Below are positions 8,837 to 18,280 of a stretch of DNA of 64,000 nt, in pieces. The notes under the pieces are model-generated. The model saw only the letters and a program-made list of their open reading frames with translations, was not told the DNA's origin and searched no databases. The stretch is from Clostridia bacterium (GTDB lineage: Bacteria > Bacillota > Clostridia > Christensenellales > Aristaeellaceae). Numbering within the stretch: position 1 is the first letter of the stretch; each line of letters begins with the position of its first letter. The translations under genes were made by a program, and so were the position numbers. The DNA is taken from NCBI GenBank assembly GCA_017470145.1, contig JAFUFB010000030.1:1-64000 (forward strand), in the 5' to 3' direction.

Positions 8837-10152
8837 TACGCCTGCACCTCCTTTTCAGCGCTGACTTTGGTGTACAGGCTCTCCTTCACGCAGCCGATGT
8901 TGACAAAGCGGTTCATCAGGAAGCGGGTCACCAGAATGGCGGAGAACATGGAAACCACCACGCCCAGCAGCAGGGTCTTGGCGAAGCCCTGGATGGAGCC
9001 GGTGCCGTAGATCAGCAGCACCACGCCGGCGATCAGGGTGGTCACGTTGGAGTCCAGAATGGCGCTCATGGCGTTCTTGAAGCCCGTCCGCACAGCCACC
9101 TTCACGCTCTTGCCGGCGCGAACTTCTTCGTTAAAGCGCTCGAAGATAATGACGTTGGCGTCCACGGCCATGCCGATGCCCAGCACCACGCCGGCCAGGC
9201 CGGGCAGGGTCAGCTGGATATGGAAGATGGCGATCAGCATGAACAGCACGATGGTGTAAATCGTCAGCGCCCAGCTGGCCACCACGCCGTTCAGGCGATA
9301 GCGGATGATCATCAGCAGCATGACCAGCAGAATGCCGATCAAGGCGGCGAAGACGGAGGAGCTCAGGGCGTCGCGGCCCAGGGTGGCGGACACCTTGTCC
9401 ACCTTCTGCTGCGTCAACTCCAGGGGCAGGGCGCCGGACTGGATCTTGGCGGCGATGGTGGTGGCGCGCTCGGCGCTACCCATGCCGTTAATGACGCCGG
9501 AGCCGTTGGTGATGGCGCTCTGCACGGTGGGAGCGATCAGCTCTTCCCCGTCCAGATAGATGGCGATGGAGCGGCCGATGTTCTGGGAGGTTACTTCCCC
9601 GAAAATCTGGGCGCCTTCGTCCGTCAGGGTGAAGGCCACCTGATGGTCGCCCTCGGAGTAGTAGTAGGTAGCGGTCTTGACCATGTCGCCGGTCATGAAC
9701 ACTTCGCCGTTGGGGTTCTGGAACTCCAGCTTGGCGGCCGCACCGATCAGATCCAGCACGGTATCATCCTGCACATCCGGAATCTCCACGCGGATGCCGT
9801 CGCCACCAATCTGCTGGACGTTGACTTCCGTGAAGCCCTTGTCCGCCAGGCGCTGCTGGATGATGGAGATGGTTCCGTTCATCAGGTCGCCGAAATCCGC
9901 CTCAGAGCCTTCCGGCGCCTTAGCGGAATATTCCACGTACATGCCGCCCCGCAGGTCCAGCCCCAGAGACAGGACAGAGGGCCAATTCTCAGTATCAGTG
10001 GTGGGCAGCCAGGGCATCACCTTATACAGCCCGCGGGGCGGAATGCTCCACCCATTGGCGCCCAGGACACCCAGCACAATCGTGCAAACCAGCACAATGC
10101 ACAGCGCGACCAGGGAGCCCGTTTTGCTGCCGCGCTTCTTCTTGGATTTCAT
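8836..10152 (-). CDS. secD: Protein translocase subunit SecD
   Basis: 438-aa partner of SecF. There is an N-terminal membrane segment (about 12-32), the conserved LGLDLRGGMYVEY motif near residues 61-73, a P1-type periplasmic domain (shorter than in proteobacteria), and the C-terminal five-segment block with GIGMAVDANVIIFERFNEE. AAGGAGG precedes the ATG by 11 nt. It has its own promoter at 10191-10219 and leads the secD-secF-recJ-rel-hemZ series. Confidence 0.95.
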   Translation of the reverse strand: MKSKKKRGSKTGSLVALCIVLVCTIVLGVLGANGWSIPPRGLYKVMPWLPTTDTENWPSVLSLGLDLRGGMYVEYSAKAPEGSEADFGDLMNGTISIIQQRLADKGFTEVNVQQIGGDGIRVEIPDVQDDTVLDLIGAAAKLEFQNPNGEVFMTGDMVKTATYYYSEGDHQVAFTLTDEGAQIFGEVTSQNIGRSIAIYLDGEELIAPTVQSAITNGSGVINGMGSAERATTIAAKIQSGALPLELTQQKVDKVSATLGRDALSSSVFAALIGILLVMLLMIIRYRLNGVVASWALTIYTIVLFMLIAIFHIQLTLPGLAGVVLGIGMAVDANVIIFERFNEEVRAGKSVKVAVRTGFKNAMSAILDSNVTTLIAGVVLLIYGTGSIQGFAKTLLLGVVVSMFSAILVTRFLMNRFVNIGCVKESLYTKVSAEKEVQA

Positions 10153-10190
10153 GACAATCGCATCCTCCTTCGTATAAACGCAATATGAAG

Positions 10191-10219
10191 ATTATATTCC
10201 TCCATGGCTTTTTCGTCAA
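10191..10219 (-). promoter_or_regulatory. Sigma-A promoter of the secD operon
   Basis: On the minus strand, TTGACG (10214-10219) is followed after 17 bp by TATAAT (10191-10196). It lies between ftsY and secD, so the sec operon can be transcribed independently of ftsY. Confidence 0.75.
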
Positions 10220-10225
10220 GAAAAA

Positions 10226-11152
10226 TCAGAACAATGCTTCCACAAAATCTTTCGCGCTGAAGGGCTGCAGATCGTCAATCCCTTCGCCTACGCCGATGTA
10301 CCACACCGGCACTTCCAGCTCCTGCCGAATGGCCAGGGCGATGCCGCCCTTGGCGGTGCCGTCCAGCTTGGTCAGGATGATGCCGCCGATCTCCGCCACC
10401 TCTTTAAAGGCCCGGGCCTGCTGCAGCCCGTTTTGCCCGGTGGTTGCGTCCAGCACCAGGATGCAGCGGGTATCCGCCTCCGGGAATTCCCGGTCGATGA
10501 CACGGCGCATCTTGTTCAGCTCGTCCATCAGGTTCTTCTTGTTATGCAGCCGGCCCGCCGTGTCCACAATCAGCAGATCCGCCTTCTGGGCCTTGGCGCT
10601 CTGGATGCCGTCGTACACCACCGCGGCGGGATCCGCCCCTTCGTCGTGCTTCACGATGGGCACCCGGGCCCGCTCAGCCCAGACCGTCAGCTGCTCCGCC
10701 GCCGCGGCCCGGAAGGTATCCCCGGCGCAGAGCATGACCCGGCGGCCGATGCTCTGGAAGCGCAGGGCCAGCTTGCCGATGGTGGTGGTCTTCCCGACGC
10801 CGTTCACCCCGACCATCAGCATCACCATGGGCCATTGCAGCGGCGGCCGGGGGATATCCATCTGTTCCACCATGATGGCCTTCAGGATCTCCCGGGCGGA
10901 GGCCGCATCCTTCACGTTCTGCTGCTTCACCCGAGCCTTCAGCTCATCGATGATGACCGTTGTGGCCTTCATGCCACAATCCGCCATCACCAGGATATCC
11001 TCCAGCTCCTCGTAGAAATCATCGTCGATCTTTCGATTGTCCCGGACCATCTCGTCGACCTTCTCGGTCATGTTCCCCCGGGTTTTGCTCAGCCCCTCCC
11101 GCAGACGGGCAAAGAGACCCTTCTTTTTCTTTTCCTCGCTCAATCCATTCAT
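10226..11152 (-). CDS. ftsY: Signal recognition particle receptor FtsY
   Basis: 308-aa SRP GTPase that docks ribosome-nascent chain-SRP complexes at the membrane. The N domain (about 20-100) is followed by the G domain with GVNGVGKTTTIGKLA (P-loop), DTAGRLHNK and TKLDGTAKGG. There is no long acidic A domain, as in other Gram-positive bacteria. The annotated ATG sits right against GGGAG, so the TTG three codons later, at better spacing, is a possible real start. It is divergent from glyQS, with promoter -35 boxes about 9 bp apart. Confidence 0.95.
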   Translation of the reverse strand: MNGLSEEKKKKGLFARLREGLSKTRGNMTEKVDEMVRDNRKIDDDFYEELEDILVMADCGMKATTVIIDELKARVKQQNVKDAASAREILKAIMVEQMDIPRPPLQWPMVMLMVGVNGVGKTTTIGKLALRFQSIGRRVMLCAGDTFRAAAAEQLTVWAERARVPIVKHDEGADPAAVVYDGIQSAKAQKADLLIVDTAGRLHNKKNLMDELNKMRRVIDREFPEADTRCILVLDATTGQNGLQQARAFKEVAEIGGIILTKLDGTAKGGIALAIRQELEVPVWYIGVGEGIDDLQPFSAKDFVEALF

Positions 11153-11185
11153 CTCCCGTTTCTATGCGGAATTATTCCGGGGGCC

Positions 11186-11214
11186 ATCATACCACAAAAA
11201 AACGGCCCTTTCAA
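11186..11214 (-). promoter_or_regulatory. Sigma-A promoter of ftsY
   Basis: On the minus strand, TTGAAA (11209-11214) is followed after 17 bp by TATGAT (11186-11191), about 35 bp before the ftsY start. Confidence 0.75.
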
Positions 11215-11223
11215 TCTTTCTCC

Positions 11224-11252
11224 TTGACAAATAAGCTTCCCAATCATAAGAT
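11224..11252 (+). promoter_or_regulatory. Sigma-A promoter of the glycyl-tRNA synthetase gene
   Basis: TTGACA (11224-11229) is followed after 17 bp by TAAGAT (11247-11252). Transcription would start about 45 nt before the ATG. That leader is too short to hold a T-box. Confidence 0.75.
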
Positions 11253-11302
11253 AGACAAGGTTTTTCCTTAATTTACTGACGCGATTTGGAGGATCGACAA
11301 TT

Positions 11303-12682
11303 ATGGCGGAATTAACGATGGATAAGCTGGTAGCGCTCTGCAAGGGCAGAGGCTTTATTTTCGCAGGCTCCGAGATCTACGGCGGCCTGGCCAACACCTG
11401 GGATTACGGCCCCCTGGGGGTGGAATTAAAGAACAACATCAAGAAGGCCTGGTGGCAGAAGTTCGTCCAGGAAAGCAAGTACAACACCGGGCTGGATTCC
11501 GCGATTCTGATGAACCGGGAGGTCTGGGTGGCCAGCGGCCACGTAGGCGGGTTCAACGATCCCCTGATGGACTGCAAGGCCTGCAAGGCCCGCTTCCGGG
11601 CGGATAAGCTGATCGAGGATTTCACCCAGGGCGAGGAAACGGGCGACGGCTGGACCAACGCCGAGCTGGAGGCCTACATCAGCGAGCATGACATCGTTTG
11701 TCCCGTCTGCGGCAAGAAGGATTTCACTGGCATTCGCCAGTTCAACCTGATGTTCAAGACCTTCGCCGGCGTCAATGAGGACAGCCAGAACGAGATCTAC
11801 CTCCGGCCGGAAACGGCCCAGGGCATCTTCGTCAACTTCCAGAACGTCATGCGGACCACCCGGAAAAAGCTGCCCGCGGGCATCGCTCAGATCGGTAAAT
11901 CCTTCCGGAACGAGATTACTCCCGGCAACTTCATCTTCCGCGTCCGCGAATTCGAACAGATGGAGCTGGAGTTCTTCTGCAAGCCTGGAGAGGATCTGGA
12001 GTGGTTCAACTACTGGCGCTCCTTCTGCAAGAACTGGCTGCTTTCCCTGGGCATCAAGGAGGAAAGCCTGCGCCTGCGGGATCATGAGCCGGAGAAGCTG
12101 GCCTTCTATTCCAAGGCCACGACGGATTTCGAATTCCTCTTCCCCTTCGGCTGGGGCGAGCTCTGGGGCGTGGCAGATCGGACGGATTACGACCTGACCC
12201 AGCACCAGAATCATTCCGGCAAGACCATGGAATATCTGGATCCCGCCACCAATGAGAAATTCATCCCCTACTGCATCGAGCCCTCCCTGGGGGTGGATCG
12301 GATGCTGCTGGCCTTCCTGTGCAACGCCTATGAGGAGCAGGAGCTGGAGGGCGGCGATGTCCGCAATGTGCTGCATCTCCATCCCGCCCTGGCGCCCTAC
12401 AAGGCCGCGGTGCTCCCCCTGCAGAAGAACAAGCTGGGCGCCCTGGCCAGCGAGATTCACGCCGAGCTGACCAAGTACTTCCCTGTAGAGTATGACGAAA
12501 CCGGCTCCATCGGCAAGCGCTATCGCCGCCAGGACGAGATCGGCACCCCCTTCTCCATCTGCGTGGACTTTGAAACCGAGGAGACCCAGTCCGTCACCAT
12601 TCGCGACCGGGACACCATGGAGCAGGTTCGCGTGCCCCTGAGCGAGGTTCGCAGCTGGATCGAAGAGCGCATGCGTTTCTAA
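11303..12682 (+). CDS. glyQS: Glycine--tRNA ligase, single-chain (GlyQS) type
   Basis: 459-aa class II aminoacyl-tRNA synthetase that charges tRNA-Gly. It is the eukaryote/archaea-like alpha2 form rather than the bacterial GlyQ/GlyS tetramer. Motif 2 is seen as [20 protein letters not shown] near residue 200. The [10 protein letters not shown] motif 3 is near residue 330. A C-terminal anticodon-binding domain follows ([12 protein letters not shown] onward). The insertion with C..C and CPVCGKKDF looks like a zinc-binding element. GGAGG lies about 13 nt before the ATG. Confidence 0.95.
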   Translation: MAELTMDKLVALCKGRGFIFAGSEIYGGLANTWDYGPLGVELKNNIKKAWWQKFVQESKYNTGLDSAILMNREVWVASGHVGGFNDPLMDCKACKARFRADKLIEDFTQGEETGDGWTNAELEAYISEHDIVCPVCGKKDFTGIRQFNLMFKTFAGVNEDSQNEIYLRPETAQGIFVNFQNVMRTTRKKLPAGIAQIGKSFRNEITPGNFIFRVREFEQMELEFFCKPGEDLEWFNYWRSFCKNWLLSLGIKEESLRLRDHEPEKLAFYSKATTDFEFLFPFGWGELWGVADRTDYDLTQHQNHSGKTMEYLDPATNEKFIPYCIEPSLGVDRMLLAFLCNAYEEQELEGGDVRNVLHLHPALAPYKAAVLPLQKNKLGALASEIHAELTKYFPVEYDETGSIGKRYRRQDEIGTPFSICVDFETEETQSVTIRDRDTMEQVRVPLSEVRSWIEERMRF

Positions 12683-12696
12683 GAAATACGCGGAGC

Positions 12697-12721
12697 GGGC
12701 AGCCCCTCGGAGGGGCTGCCC
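12697..12721 (+). terminator. Probable terminator after glyQS
   Basis: A perfect 11-bp GC-rich stem GGGCAGCCCCT/AGGGGCTGCCC with a 3-nt loop lies just after the stop codon. The T-tract behind it is interrupted, so some read-through into the next gene is possible. Confidence 0.6.
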
Positions 12722-12754
12722 CTCCGTTTCGTTTTCAAAGGAGCAGGAATCAAA

Positions 12755-14458
12755 ATGCAGGAGATTTTCAGACATGGCCAAGGCCTTCGCCGCAAAGTGC
12801 TGGTGGTGGACGACGAGCTCATCAACCGCCAGCTGCTGGGCATGATCGTGGGCCAGGAGCATGACGTCATCTACGCGGAGAACGGTCGGGAGGCCCTCCG
12901 CCAGATTCGCAAGCATCAGGAGACCTTGAGCCTGGTGCTGCTGGATTTGCTGATGCCTGAAATGGATGGCTACGAGGTGCTGCGGACCATGCAGACCGAC
13001 GCCGAGCTGCGGCGGATTCCCATCATTGTCCTGACCTCCGAAAAGGACGCGGAGGTGGAAAGCCTGCACCTGGGGGCCTCAGATTTCATCCCCAAGCCCT
13101 ATGACATGCCCGAGGTCATCATGGCTCGCATCGACCGCTCCATCGAGCTGGCGGAGGACAGCATGACCATCCGGGAGGCGGAGGATGACCCGCTGACCGG
13201 CTTGTACAACAAGGATTTCTTCCTGCACTATGCCCGCCAGCACGACCGATATGAGCCCGAGACCCCCATGGACGCCATCGTGCTGAACGTGAACCGCTTT
13301 CACCTGATCAACGAGCTATACGGCCGCTCCCTGGGGGATGAGCTGCTGCGCGCCATGGCGGAGAAGATTCATCTGCTGCTGAACGGCACCTCCGGCCTGG
13401 CCTGCCGCAGCGATTCCGATACCTTCTATCTCTACCTCCCCCACCGGGAGGATTACGAATCCGCCCTCATGAGCAGCCTGGCCGCCATCGATGGCACTCT
13501 GGGGCACGCCAAGATTACCATCCGGGCCGGCATCTATCCCAACGTGGATAAATCCGTGGACCTGGAGCAGCGCTTCGACCGGGCGAACCTGGCCTGCAGC
13601 CGGCTGCGTGGGAATTACCTTACCGCCTGCGCCTATTATGACACCCGACTCCACGACCAGGAGCTCTGCGCCGAGCGGCTCATCGGGGAAGTGGACGCCG
13701 CCCTGAGCGAAAAACAGTTCAAGGTGTTCTATCAGCCCAAGTATCACATCCAGGGGGATCGGCCCGTGCTGGCCAGCGCAGAGGCCCTGATCCGCTGGTT
13801 CCATCCGGTCCATGGCATGATTTCCCCCGGGGTATTCATCCCCCTCTTTGAGGAAAACGGCCTCATCTCCCGGCTGGACCATTATGTCTGGCAGGAGGCC
13901 GCCGTCCAGATTCACCGCTGGAAGGATCAATACGGTCTCACCATCCCCGTCTCCGTCAACGTCTCTCGGGTGGATATCTTCGACCCGAACCTGGAGCAGG
14001 AACTGCGGGAGATCATGCTGGTAAATCGGCTTTCCCCGGAGGAATATCTACTGGAGATTACGGAATCCGCCTATACGGACCATTCCAGCCAGATTATCGA
14101 CACCGTGGCTCGCCTGCGGGAAATGGGCTTCCGGGTGGAGATGGACGACTTTGGCTCCGGCTATTCCTCCCTGAATATGCTGACCGCCCTGCCCATCGAT
14201 GCCCTGAAGCTGGACATGGGCTTTATCCGGAACATCGCTAAGACGGAGAAGGATTTCCGCATGGTGGAGCTGATGCTGGATATCGCCCGCTTCCTCTCCG
14301 TGCCGGTCATCGCTGAGGGCGTGGAAACCGAGGAGCAATATCAGCTGCTGAAGGGCGCCGGATGCGACATCATTCAGGGGTACTATTTCTCCAAGCCCCT
14401 GCCCCCGGAGGAGTTTAACCGGCTGATTGAGAAAGAACTATCCGAACGAAATTCCTGA
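12755..14458 (+). CDS. Response regulator with degenerate GGDEF and intact EAL domain (c-di-GMP phosphodiesterase)
   Basis: 567-aa cytoplasmic signalling protein. The receiver domain (about 13-130) has phospho-acceptor Asp64 in LVLLDLLMPEMDGYE and a lysine in PKPYD. The GGDEF domain (about 145-300) has the signature replaced by RSDSDTF, so cyclase activity is unlikely. The EAL domain (about 310-560) keeps SAEALIRW, NVSRVDIF, ITESAY, DDFGSGYSS, KLDMGF, EGVETEEQ and QGYYFSKP, that is, the metal and catalytic residues of a c-di-GMP phosphodiesterase. It is followed 18 bp later by an Hpt protein, suggesting input from a phosphorelay. AAAGGAGC precedes the ATG. Confidence 0.9.
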   Translation: MQEIFRHGQGLRRKVLVVDDELINRQLLGMIVGQEHDVIYAENGREALRQIRKHQETLSLVLLDLLMPEMDGYEVLRTMQTDAELRRIPIIVLTSEKDAEVESLHLGASDFIPKPYDMPEVIMARIDRSIELAEDSMTIREAEDDPLTGLYNKDFFLHYARQHDRYEPETPMDAIVLNVNRFHLINELYGRSLGDELLRAMAEKIHLLLNGTSGLACRSDSDTFYLYLPHREDYESALMSSLAAIDGTLGHAKITIRAGIYPNVDKSVDLEQRFDRANLACSRLRGNYLTACAYYDTRLHDQELCAERLIGEVDAALSEKQFKVFYQPKYHIQGDRPVLASAEALIRWFHPVHGMISPGVFIPLFEENGLISRLDHYVWQEAAVQIHRWKDQYGLTIPVSVNVSRVDIFDPNLEQELREIMLVNRLSPEEYLLEITESAYTDHSSQIIDTVARLREMGFRVEMDDFGSGYSSLNMLTALPIDALKLDMGFIRNIAKTEKDFRMVELMLDIARFLSVPVIAEGVETEEQYQLLKGAGCDIIQGYYFSKPLPPEEFNRLIEKELSERNS

Positions 14459-14476
14459 CCAAGGAGGATATCACCA

Positions 14477-14815
14477 TTGATTACGCTTGATTCCCTCAGA
14501 GCCTATGGCGCCAACGTGGAGGAAGGCCTGCACCGCTGCATGAACATGGAAGCCTTCTACCTGAAGCTGTTTGACTCCCTGAAGGGGGACACCCGGGTGG
14601 ATGATCTGCAGGCCGCCATGGCGGAGAAGGACCTGGACAAGGCCTTCGAAATCGCCCACGCCCTGAAGGGCATCTATGGCAACCTGTCCCTGACGCCCCT
14701 GTATGAGCCCATCCAGGAAATTACAGAGCTGCTCCGAGCTCGGACGGACACGGATTACGGTCCCCTGATGGCCCAGATTCTGGAGCAGAAGCAAAAGCTG
14801 GACGAGCTTCTTTAA
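14477..14815 (+). CDS. Hpt domain protein (histidine phosphotransfer)
   Basis: 112-aa single-domain protein with the Hpt signature AHALKGIYGNLSL near residues 61-73, where the His is the phosphate carrier. The TTG start at 14477 is supported by AAGGAGG 9 nt upstream. It lies directly behind the receiver-EAL gene and is probably cotranscribed, so it most likely passes phosphate to or from that receiver or a hybrid kinase encoded elsewhere. No kinase is adjacent. A strong terminator follows the stop codon at once. Confidence 0.85.
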   Translation: MITLDSLRAYGANVEEGLHRCMNMEAFYLKLFDSLKGDTRVDDLQAAMAEKDLDKAFEIAHALKGIYGNLSLTPLYEPIQEITELLRARTDTDYGPLMAQILEQKQKLDELL

Positions 14816-14851
14816 AAACAACCCTCCCCTTGCGGGGAGGGTTGTTTTTTT
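14814..14851. terminator. Bidirectional rho-independent terminator between convergent operons
   Basis: A perfect stem ACAACCCTCCCC/GGGGAGGGTTGT with loop TTGC is flanked by A-runs on the left and a T-run of seven on the right. It can therefore serve both the Hpt gene on the plus strand and the phn operon on the minus strand. Confidence 0.88.
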
Positions 14852-14914
14852 CTGTCTGGTCGTGCGAAGGGGAAATCCCGCGCGCATACCTCTAAACGGT
14901 CAGCAGGTTGTTCT

Positions 14915-16396
14915 TTAGCATATCTTCATAGGTATGGGAATCTCAATCGTATCGTGCTCCGCCAGGTATTGAATAATCAGCTCGCTGACCTCCGTCTGTA
15001 CCTCGCGCAGCACCGGGCAGCCCACATAGCATTCAAAGTCCCCGGACCCAGTGGCCCGATAGTTATTCATCACCAAGGTGAACCGATCCTCCGGCTGAAT
15101 GGGTTTCCCCTGCCGGGCCATCATTTTCACCCTTTGTCCCCGGGGCTGTGATAGATCGAATCGGTATTCCAGCCCGGCGAAGAAATCATAATTGAAATGA
15201 GCTTCCTTGGGCCGCAGGAAGGGCTCCGCGATGCAGAGCCTTCCCTCCTCGTCCCAATCAAAATAGCTGGCGCATTGCTCCAGGGCCTGCCGCAGGGTTT
15301 CCCCCGTCACCTCCAACACCGCCAGGGTATTGCTGTATACATAGCTGGCCACCACGTCCCGCACGGTGACGTCCGCGTCGAAGCCCCGCAGCTCGTTGGG
15401 CAGGGAGGAGCAGGACAGCTCCGCCCCCGTGGCCCACAGCTGCACCCGGTTAAAGAAATCCGCGATGGCGGAGCCCTCCCGGGCCATGGTCAGCCGGTTC
15501 TCTGGGAAAATGGCCCGGGAAAGATGGCCAATGGGCCGATCCAGCCAGGCCTCCATCCGCTGCCGCAGGGCAGCCTCCGCCAGGGTCAGGCTTTGCTCGG
15601 CCGACACCTCCACCAGGCAGGAGCGCCACTTTCCATCCTCCCCCAACTCCGCTCGAATATAGGCCGGGGCGTTGCAGGGAGTCTGCACCAGGTGCACCCC
15701 ATGCCAGCTGCCTTCCGCCAGGGCGATATGCTGATGACCCGTCAGCAGAATATCAAAAGGAAGCTCCTCGCACAGCTTGCAGGCAATGTTTTCATCCGTC
15801 TCGGACAGCAGCCTTCCCGTTTCCAGATCCCGCTCGATGCCCCCGTGATAAATGCCCACCAGGATGTCATACTGCCCCGCCAGGGCCTTAATGGCCCGCC
15901 GGGCTGCCTCCAGGGGATCCGTCACCCGCAGGCCCTGCAGGTTTTCCGGCTTCTCCCAGCGATTGACCCAGGAGGTAACGATGCCCACCAACCCCACCCG
16001 CAGGCCATTGCCCAGGGTGTGGACCGTTGCCCCCCGCAGGGGCAGATCCCCCTCCACGTTGGCGCACAGGCAGGTGGCGTCCAGGGCCTCCAGATAGCTC
16101 CGCAGATCCGCCGGGCCGTGGTTGAAGTCATGATTTCCCAGGGTCACATAATCGTATCCCCGGGCGTTCAGCGCCGCAGCGATGGGCATTTCCTCCCCCT
16201 CCGCCCGGCAGAAATAGGTCAGGGGAGAACCCTGAATGGTATCTCCCCCGTCGATGATCAGCGTGTTTTCGTCCTTGGGAAAACGCATGCCCAGCAGCCC
16301 CAGCGGTCGGGGCTGGTCATCCACAAAATTGGTGTTATACAGAAATCCGTGAGTATCCGAGGTAAAGTAAATCGTACACTTACTTTTCATATTCAT
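14915..16396 (-). CDS. Cytoplasmic 5'-nucleotidase/UshA-family metallophosphatase
   Basis: 493-aa two-domain phosphohydrolase. The N-terminal metallophosphatase domain has the dinuclear-metal motifs FTSDTHG (11-17), IIDGGDTIQGS, GNHDFNHG, YHGGIERD and LTGHQHI. The C-terminal 5'-nucleotidase domain spans about 310-490 with VVASYVYSNTLAVLEVTG. There is no signal peptide, unlike secreted UshA, so it should act inside the cell. Its ATG overlaps the stop of the phnE gene (ATGA), so it is the last gene of the phosphonate-type ABC operon. It may release phosphate from an imported organophosphate. The substrate is not known. Confidence 0.85.
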   Translation of the reverse strand: MNMKSKCTIYFTSDTHGFLYNTNFVDDQPRPLGLLGMRFPKDENTLIIDGGDTIQGSPLTYFCRAEGEEMPIAAALNARGYDYVTLGNHDFNHGPADLRSYLEALDATCLCANVEGDLPLRGATVHTLGNGLRVGLVGIVTSWVNRWEKPENLQGLRVTDPLEAARRAIKALAGQYDILVGIYHGGIERDLETGRLLSETDENIACKLCEELPFDILLTGHQHIALAEGSWHGVHLVQTPCNAPAYIRAELGEDGKWRSCLVEVSAEQSLTLAEAALRQRMEAWLDRPIGHLSRAIFPENRLTMAREGSAIADFFNRVQLWATGAELSCSSLPNELRGFDADVTVRDVVASYVYSNTLAVLEVTGETLRQALEQCASYFDWDEEGRLCIAEPFLRPKEAHFNYDFFAGLEYRFDLSQPRGQRVKMMARQGKPIQPEDRFTLVMNNYRATGSGDFECYVGCPVLREVQTEVSELIIQYLAEHDTIEIPIPMKIC

Positions 16397-17286
16397 CCTC
16401 TGGCCAGCTTCTGGCGCACATAGGTGGAGAACAGCTCAATCACGATCATCAGCAGGATCATGCCGAACAGATAGGAGCCCACCATGCTCCAGCGGCTGGA
16501 AGTAATGCATTGAATCAGCGCCGCGCCGATGCCGCCCGCGCCGACGATACCCAGGGTGGTGGCGTCCTTGACATTGATATCAAAGCGGTAAATGACAGTG
16601 GAGATAAAATTGGGAATAATCTGGGGCAGCATGCCGTAGCGAATCTTCTGGAAGCCGTTGCATCCCGTCGCGTCCAGACTCTCCAGGATGCGGGTGTCGA
16701 TATCCTCAATGGCGGTGATGTACATTTTGCAAATCATGCCGATGGAGCACACCGACTGGGTCACCACGCCGCAGAAAGCATTGGGCCCCGTCACCCGGAT
16801 CCACACCAGGGCCCAGACCAGGGAGGGAATGGTGCGGATCAGCAGGATGAACACATTGAAAATCAGTGCCACCCATTTGGGCACGATTTTATCGCAGGCC
16901 AGGAAGCTGAAGGGGATGGCCAGCACGCCGCCGATCAGGGTGCCCAGCACGGCGATGGCCACCGTCTGCAGCAGCTGATAGGGCACGCCCTCCGGGGTCA
17001 CATTGATGAAGGGGCTGACGATGGCGCCCTCCTCGTTCAGGGTGAACAGCAGGGAGCGGTCCGGGCTCACAAGGCCGTTCCAGATACCCTTAGCCACCTC
17101 CACACCCTTGTTGGCCAGGCCCTTATACTGGACGGTGCTGCCGCTCCAGCTGATGAGGGCAAAGATGATCAGCACGATCAGGGTGTACAGCCACCATAGC
17201 CGGGGCCGGGTCAAATAGGTCGCCAGGATATCCACTTTGGCATCCCGGGGGAGGGCATTGTTCTGTACTTTCGTTTGTTTTTCCAT
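16393..17286 (-). CDS. phnE: Phosphonate/phosphate-type ABC transporter permease (second PhnE)
   Basis: 297-aa PhnE-family inner-membrane permease with about six hydrophobic segments. The EAA-like loop ESLDATGCNGFQKIRYGMLP is present, and the C-terminal block GIVGAGGIGAALIQ is typical of the family. AGGGAGG lies 8 nt before the ATG. It lies 14 bp downstream of another phnE, and such paired permeases are common in Gram-positive phn-type operons. Confidence 0.9.
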   Translation of the reverse strand: MEKQTKVQNNALPRDAKVDILATYLTRPRLWWLYTLIVLIIFALISWSGSTVQYKGLANKGVEVAKGIWNGLVSPDRSLLFTLNEEGAIVSPFINVTPEGVPYQLLQTVAIAVLGTLIGGVLAIPFSFLACDKIVPKWVALIFNVFILLIRTIPSLVWALVWIRVTGPNAFCGVVTQSVCSIGMICKMYITAIEDIDTRILESLDATGCNGFQKIRYGMLPQIIPNFISTVIYRFDINVKDATTLGIVGAGGIGAALIQCITSSRWSMVGSYLFGMILLMIVIELFSTYVRQKLARG

Positions 17287-17300
17287 TCTTTCTCCCTCCC

Positions 17301-18269
17301 TCAGCTCAGCTTCTTCCGCAGGTATTGGCTGGTCTGCTCAATGATCAGCACCACCACAAACAAGGCCAGCAGCACCATGCCCAAGCCGCGGTAATCCCGC
17401 CAGCCGATGCGCTCGTCCATCAGCAGGCCCAGGCCGCCGGCCCCCACGTATCCCAGGATGGCCGCCGCCCGGATGTTCATCTCCAGGGCGTAGAGGCAAT
17501 AGCTCAGATAGGTGGGCAGGATCTGGGGCATGCAGGCGCTCCAGAAGGACTGGAACTTGTTGGCGCCGAAGGATTCCATGGCCTCGAAGGCGCCCATGTC
17601 GATGGTTTCGATGGATTCATACATCATCTTGGAAACCACGCCAAAGGTGAAGATCACGATGGCCACGGTTCCCGCGAAGGTCCCCAGCCCGAAGATCAGG
17701 GCGGCGAACTTGGCAATAACTAGGGTGGGCAGGGTTCGGATGATCATCAGCAGAATCCGCTGGGCCCACACCGCCACGCCGCTGCGGTTAATATTGGTGC
17801 TTGCGATGACGGACACCGGTAGCGCCAGGGTGGCGCCGATGACAGAGCCCAGGATGGACATCTTGATGGTATCCAGCAGGGGATCCACCACCTTGGGGAA
17901 GTAATTGAAATCCGGCTGGAAAATCTGCTGCAGAATGACGAAGAACTGATTTCCACGCTTCATGATGATGCCGAAATCAAAGCCCGTCAGCACGGCGGAG
18001 GCCGCGACGATATCCACCAGCAGCATGCCGATCAGCAGCCCATTGGAGCCGGGCTGCACCACGCTTTTGCCGTTTTTCAGCTTCATGGTCCGGGTATGCA
18101 GGGCGTGCAGCGCCGCGCACACCGTCAGGGCCGAAAGCACGATGGCTCCCGGGGTCACCCCCAGGGCGGCCAAAGCGCAGAAGACGCCTGCCGCCGCCAT
18201 GACCACCGCGCCGATGACCCGGCCGGTCAAGCTCTTGCCGGAGGCGTCCTTTTGCTTTGTTTTGCTCAT
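17301..18269 (-). CDS. phnE: Phosphonate/phosphate-type ABC transporter permease (first PhnE)
   Basis: 322-aa PhnE-family permease. An N-terminal pair of hydrophobic segments (about 15-60) comes before the usual permease core. The family loop EAMESFGANKFQSFWSACMP and the GYVGAGGLGLLMDE block near the C-terminus are clear. AGGAGG lies 6 nt before the ATG. It follows phnC after 11 bp. It differs strongly in sequence from its neighbour, so the two probably form a heterodimeric channel. Confidence 0.9.
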   Translation of the reverse strand: MSKTKQKDASGKSLTGRVIGAVVMAAAGVFCALAALGVTPGAIVLSALTVCAALHALHTRTMKLKNGKSVVQPGSNGLLIGMLLVDIVAASAVLTGFDFGIIMKRGNQFFVILQQIFQPDFNYFPKVVDPLLDTIKMSILGSVIGATLALPVSVIASTNINRSGVAVWAQRILLMIIRTLPTLVIAKFAALIFGLGTFAGTVAIVIFTFGVVSKMMYESIETIDMGAFEAMESFGANKFQSFWSACMPQILPTYLSYCLYALEMNIRAAAILGYVGAGGLGLLMDERIGWRDYRGLGMVLLALFVVVLIIEQTSQYLRKKLS

Positions 18270-18280
18270 GCTCCGCCTCC

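Noticed and set aside
11230-11302. T-box riboswitch before glyQS
   Set aside because: The leader after the promoter is only about 45 nt and contains no T-box core sequence.
11426-13069. A 547-codon open frame on the minus strand opposite glyQS and the receiver-EAL gene
   Set aside because: It runs antisense across two clearly recognisable genes and their terminator, has low-complexity His/Gln/Gly-rich composition typical of antisense frames in GC-rich DNA, and has no ribosome site.
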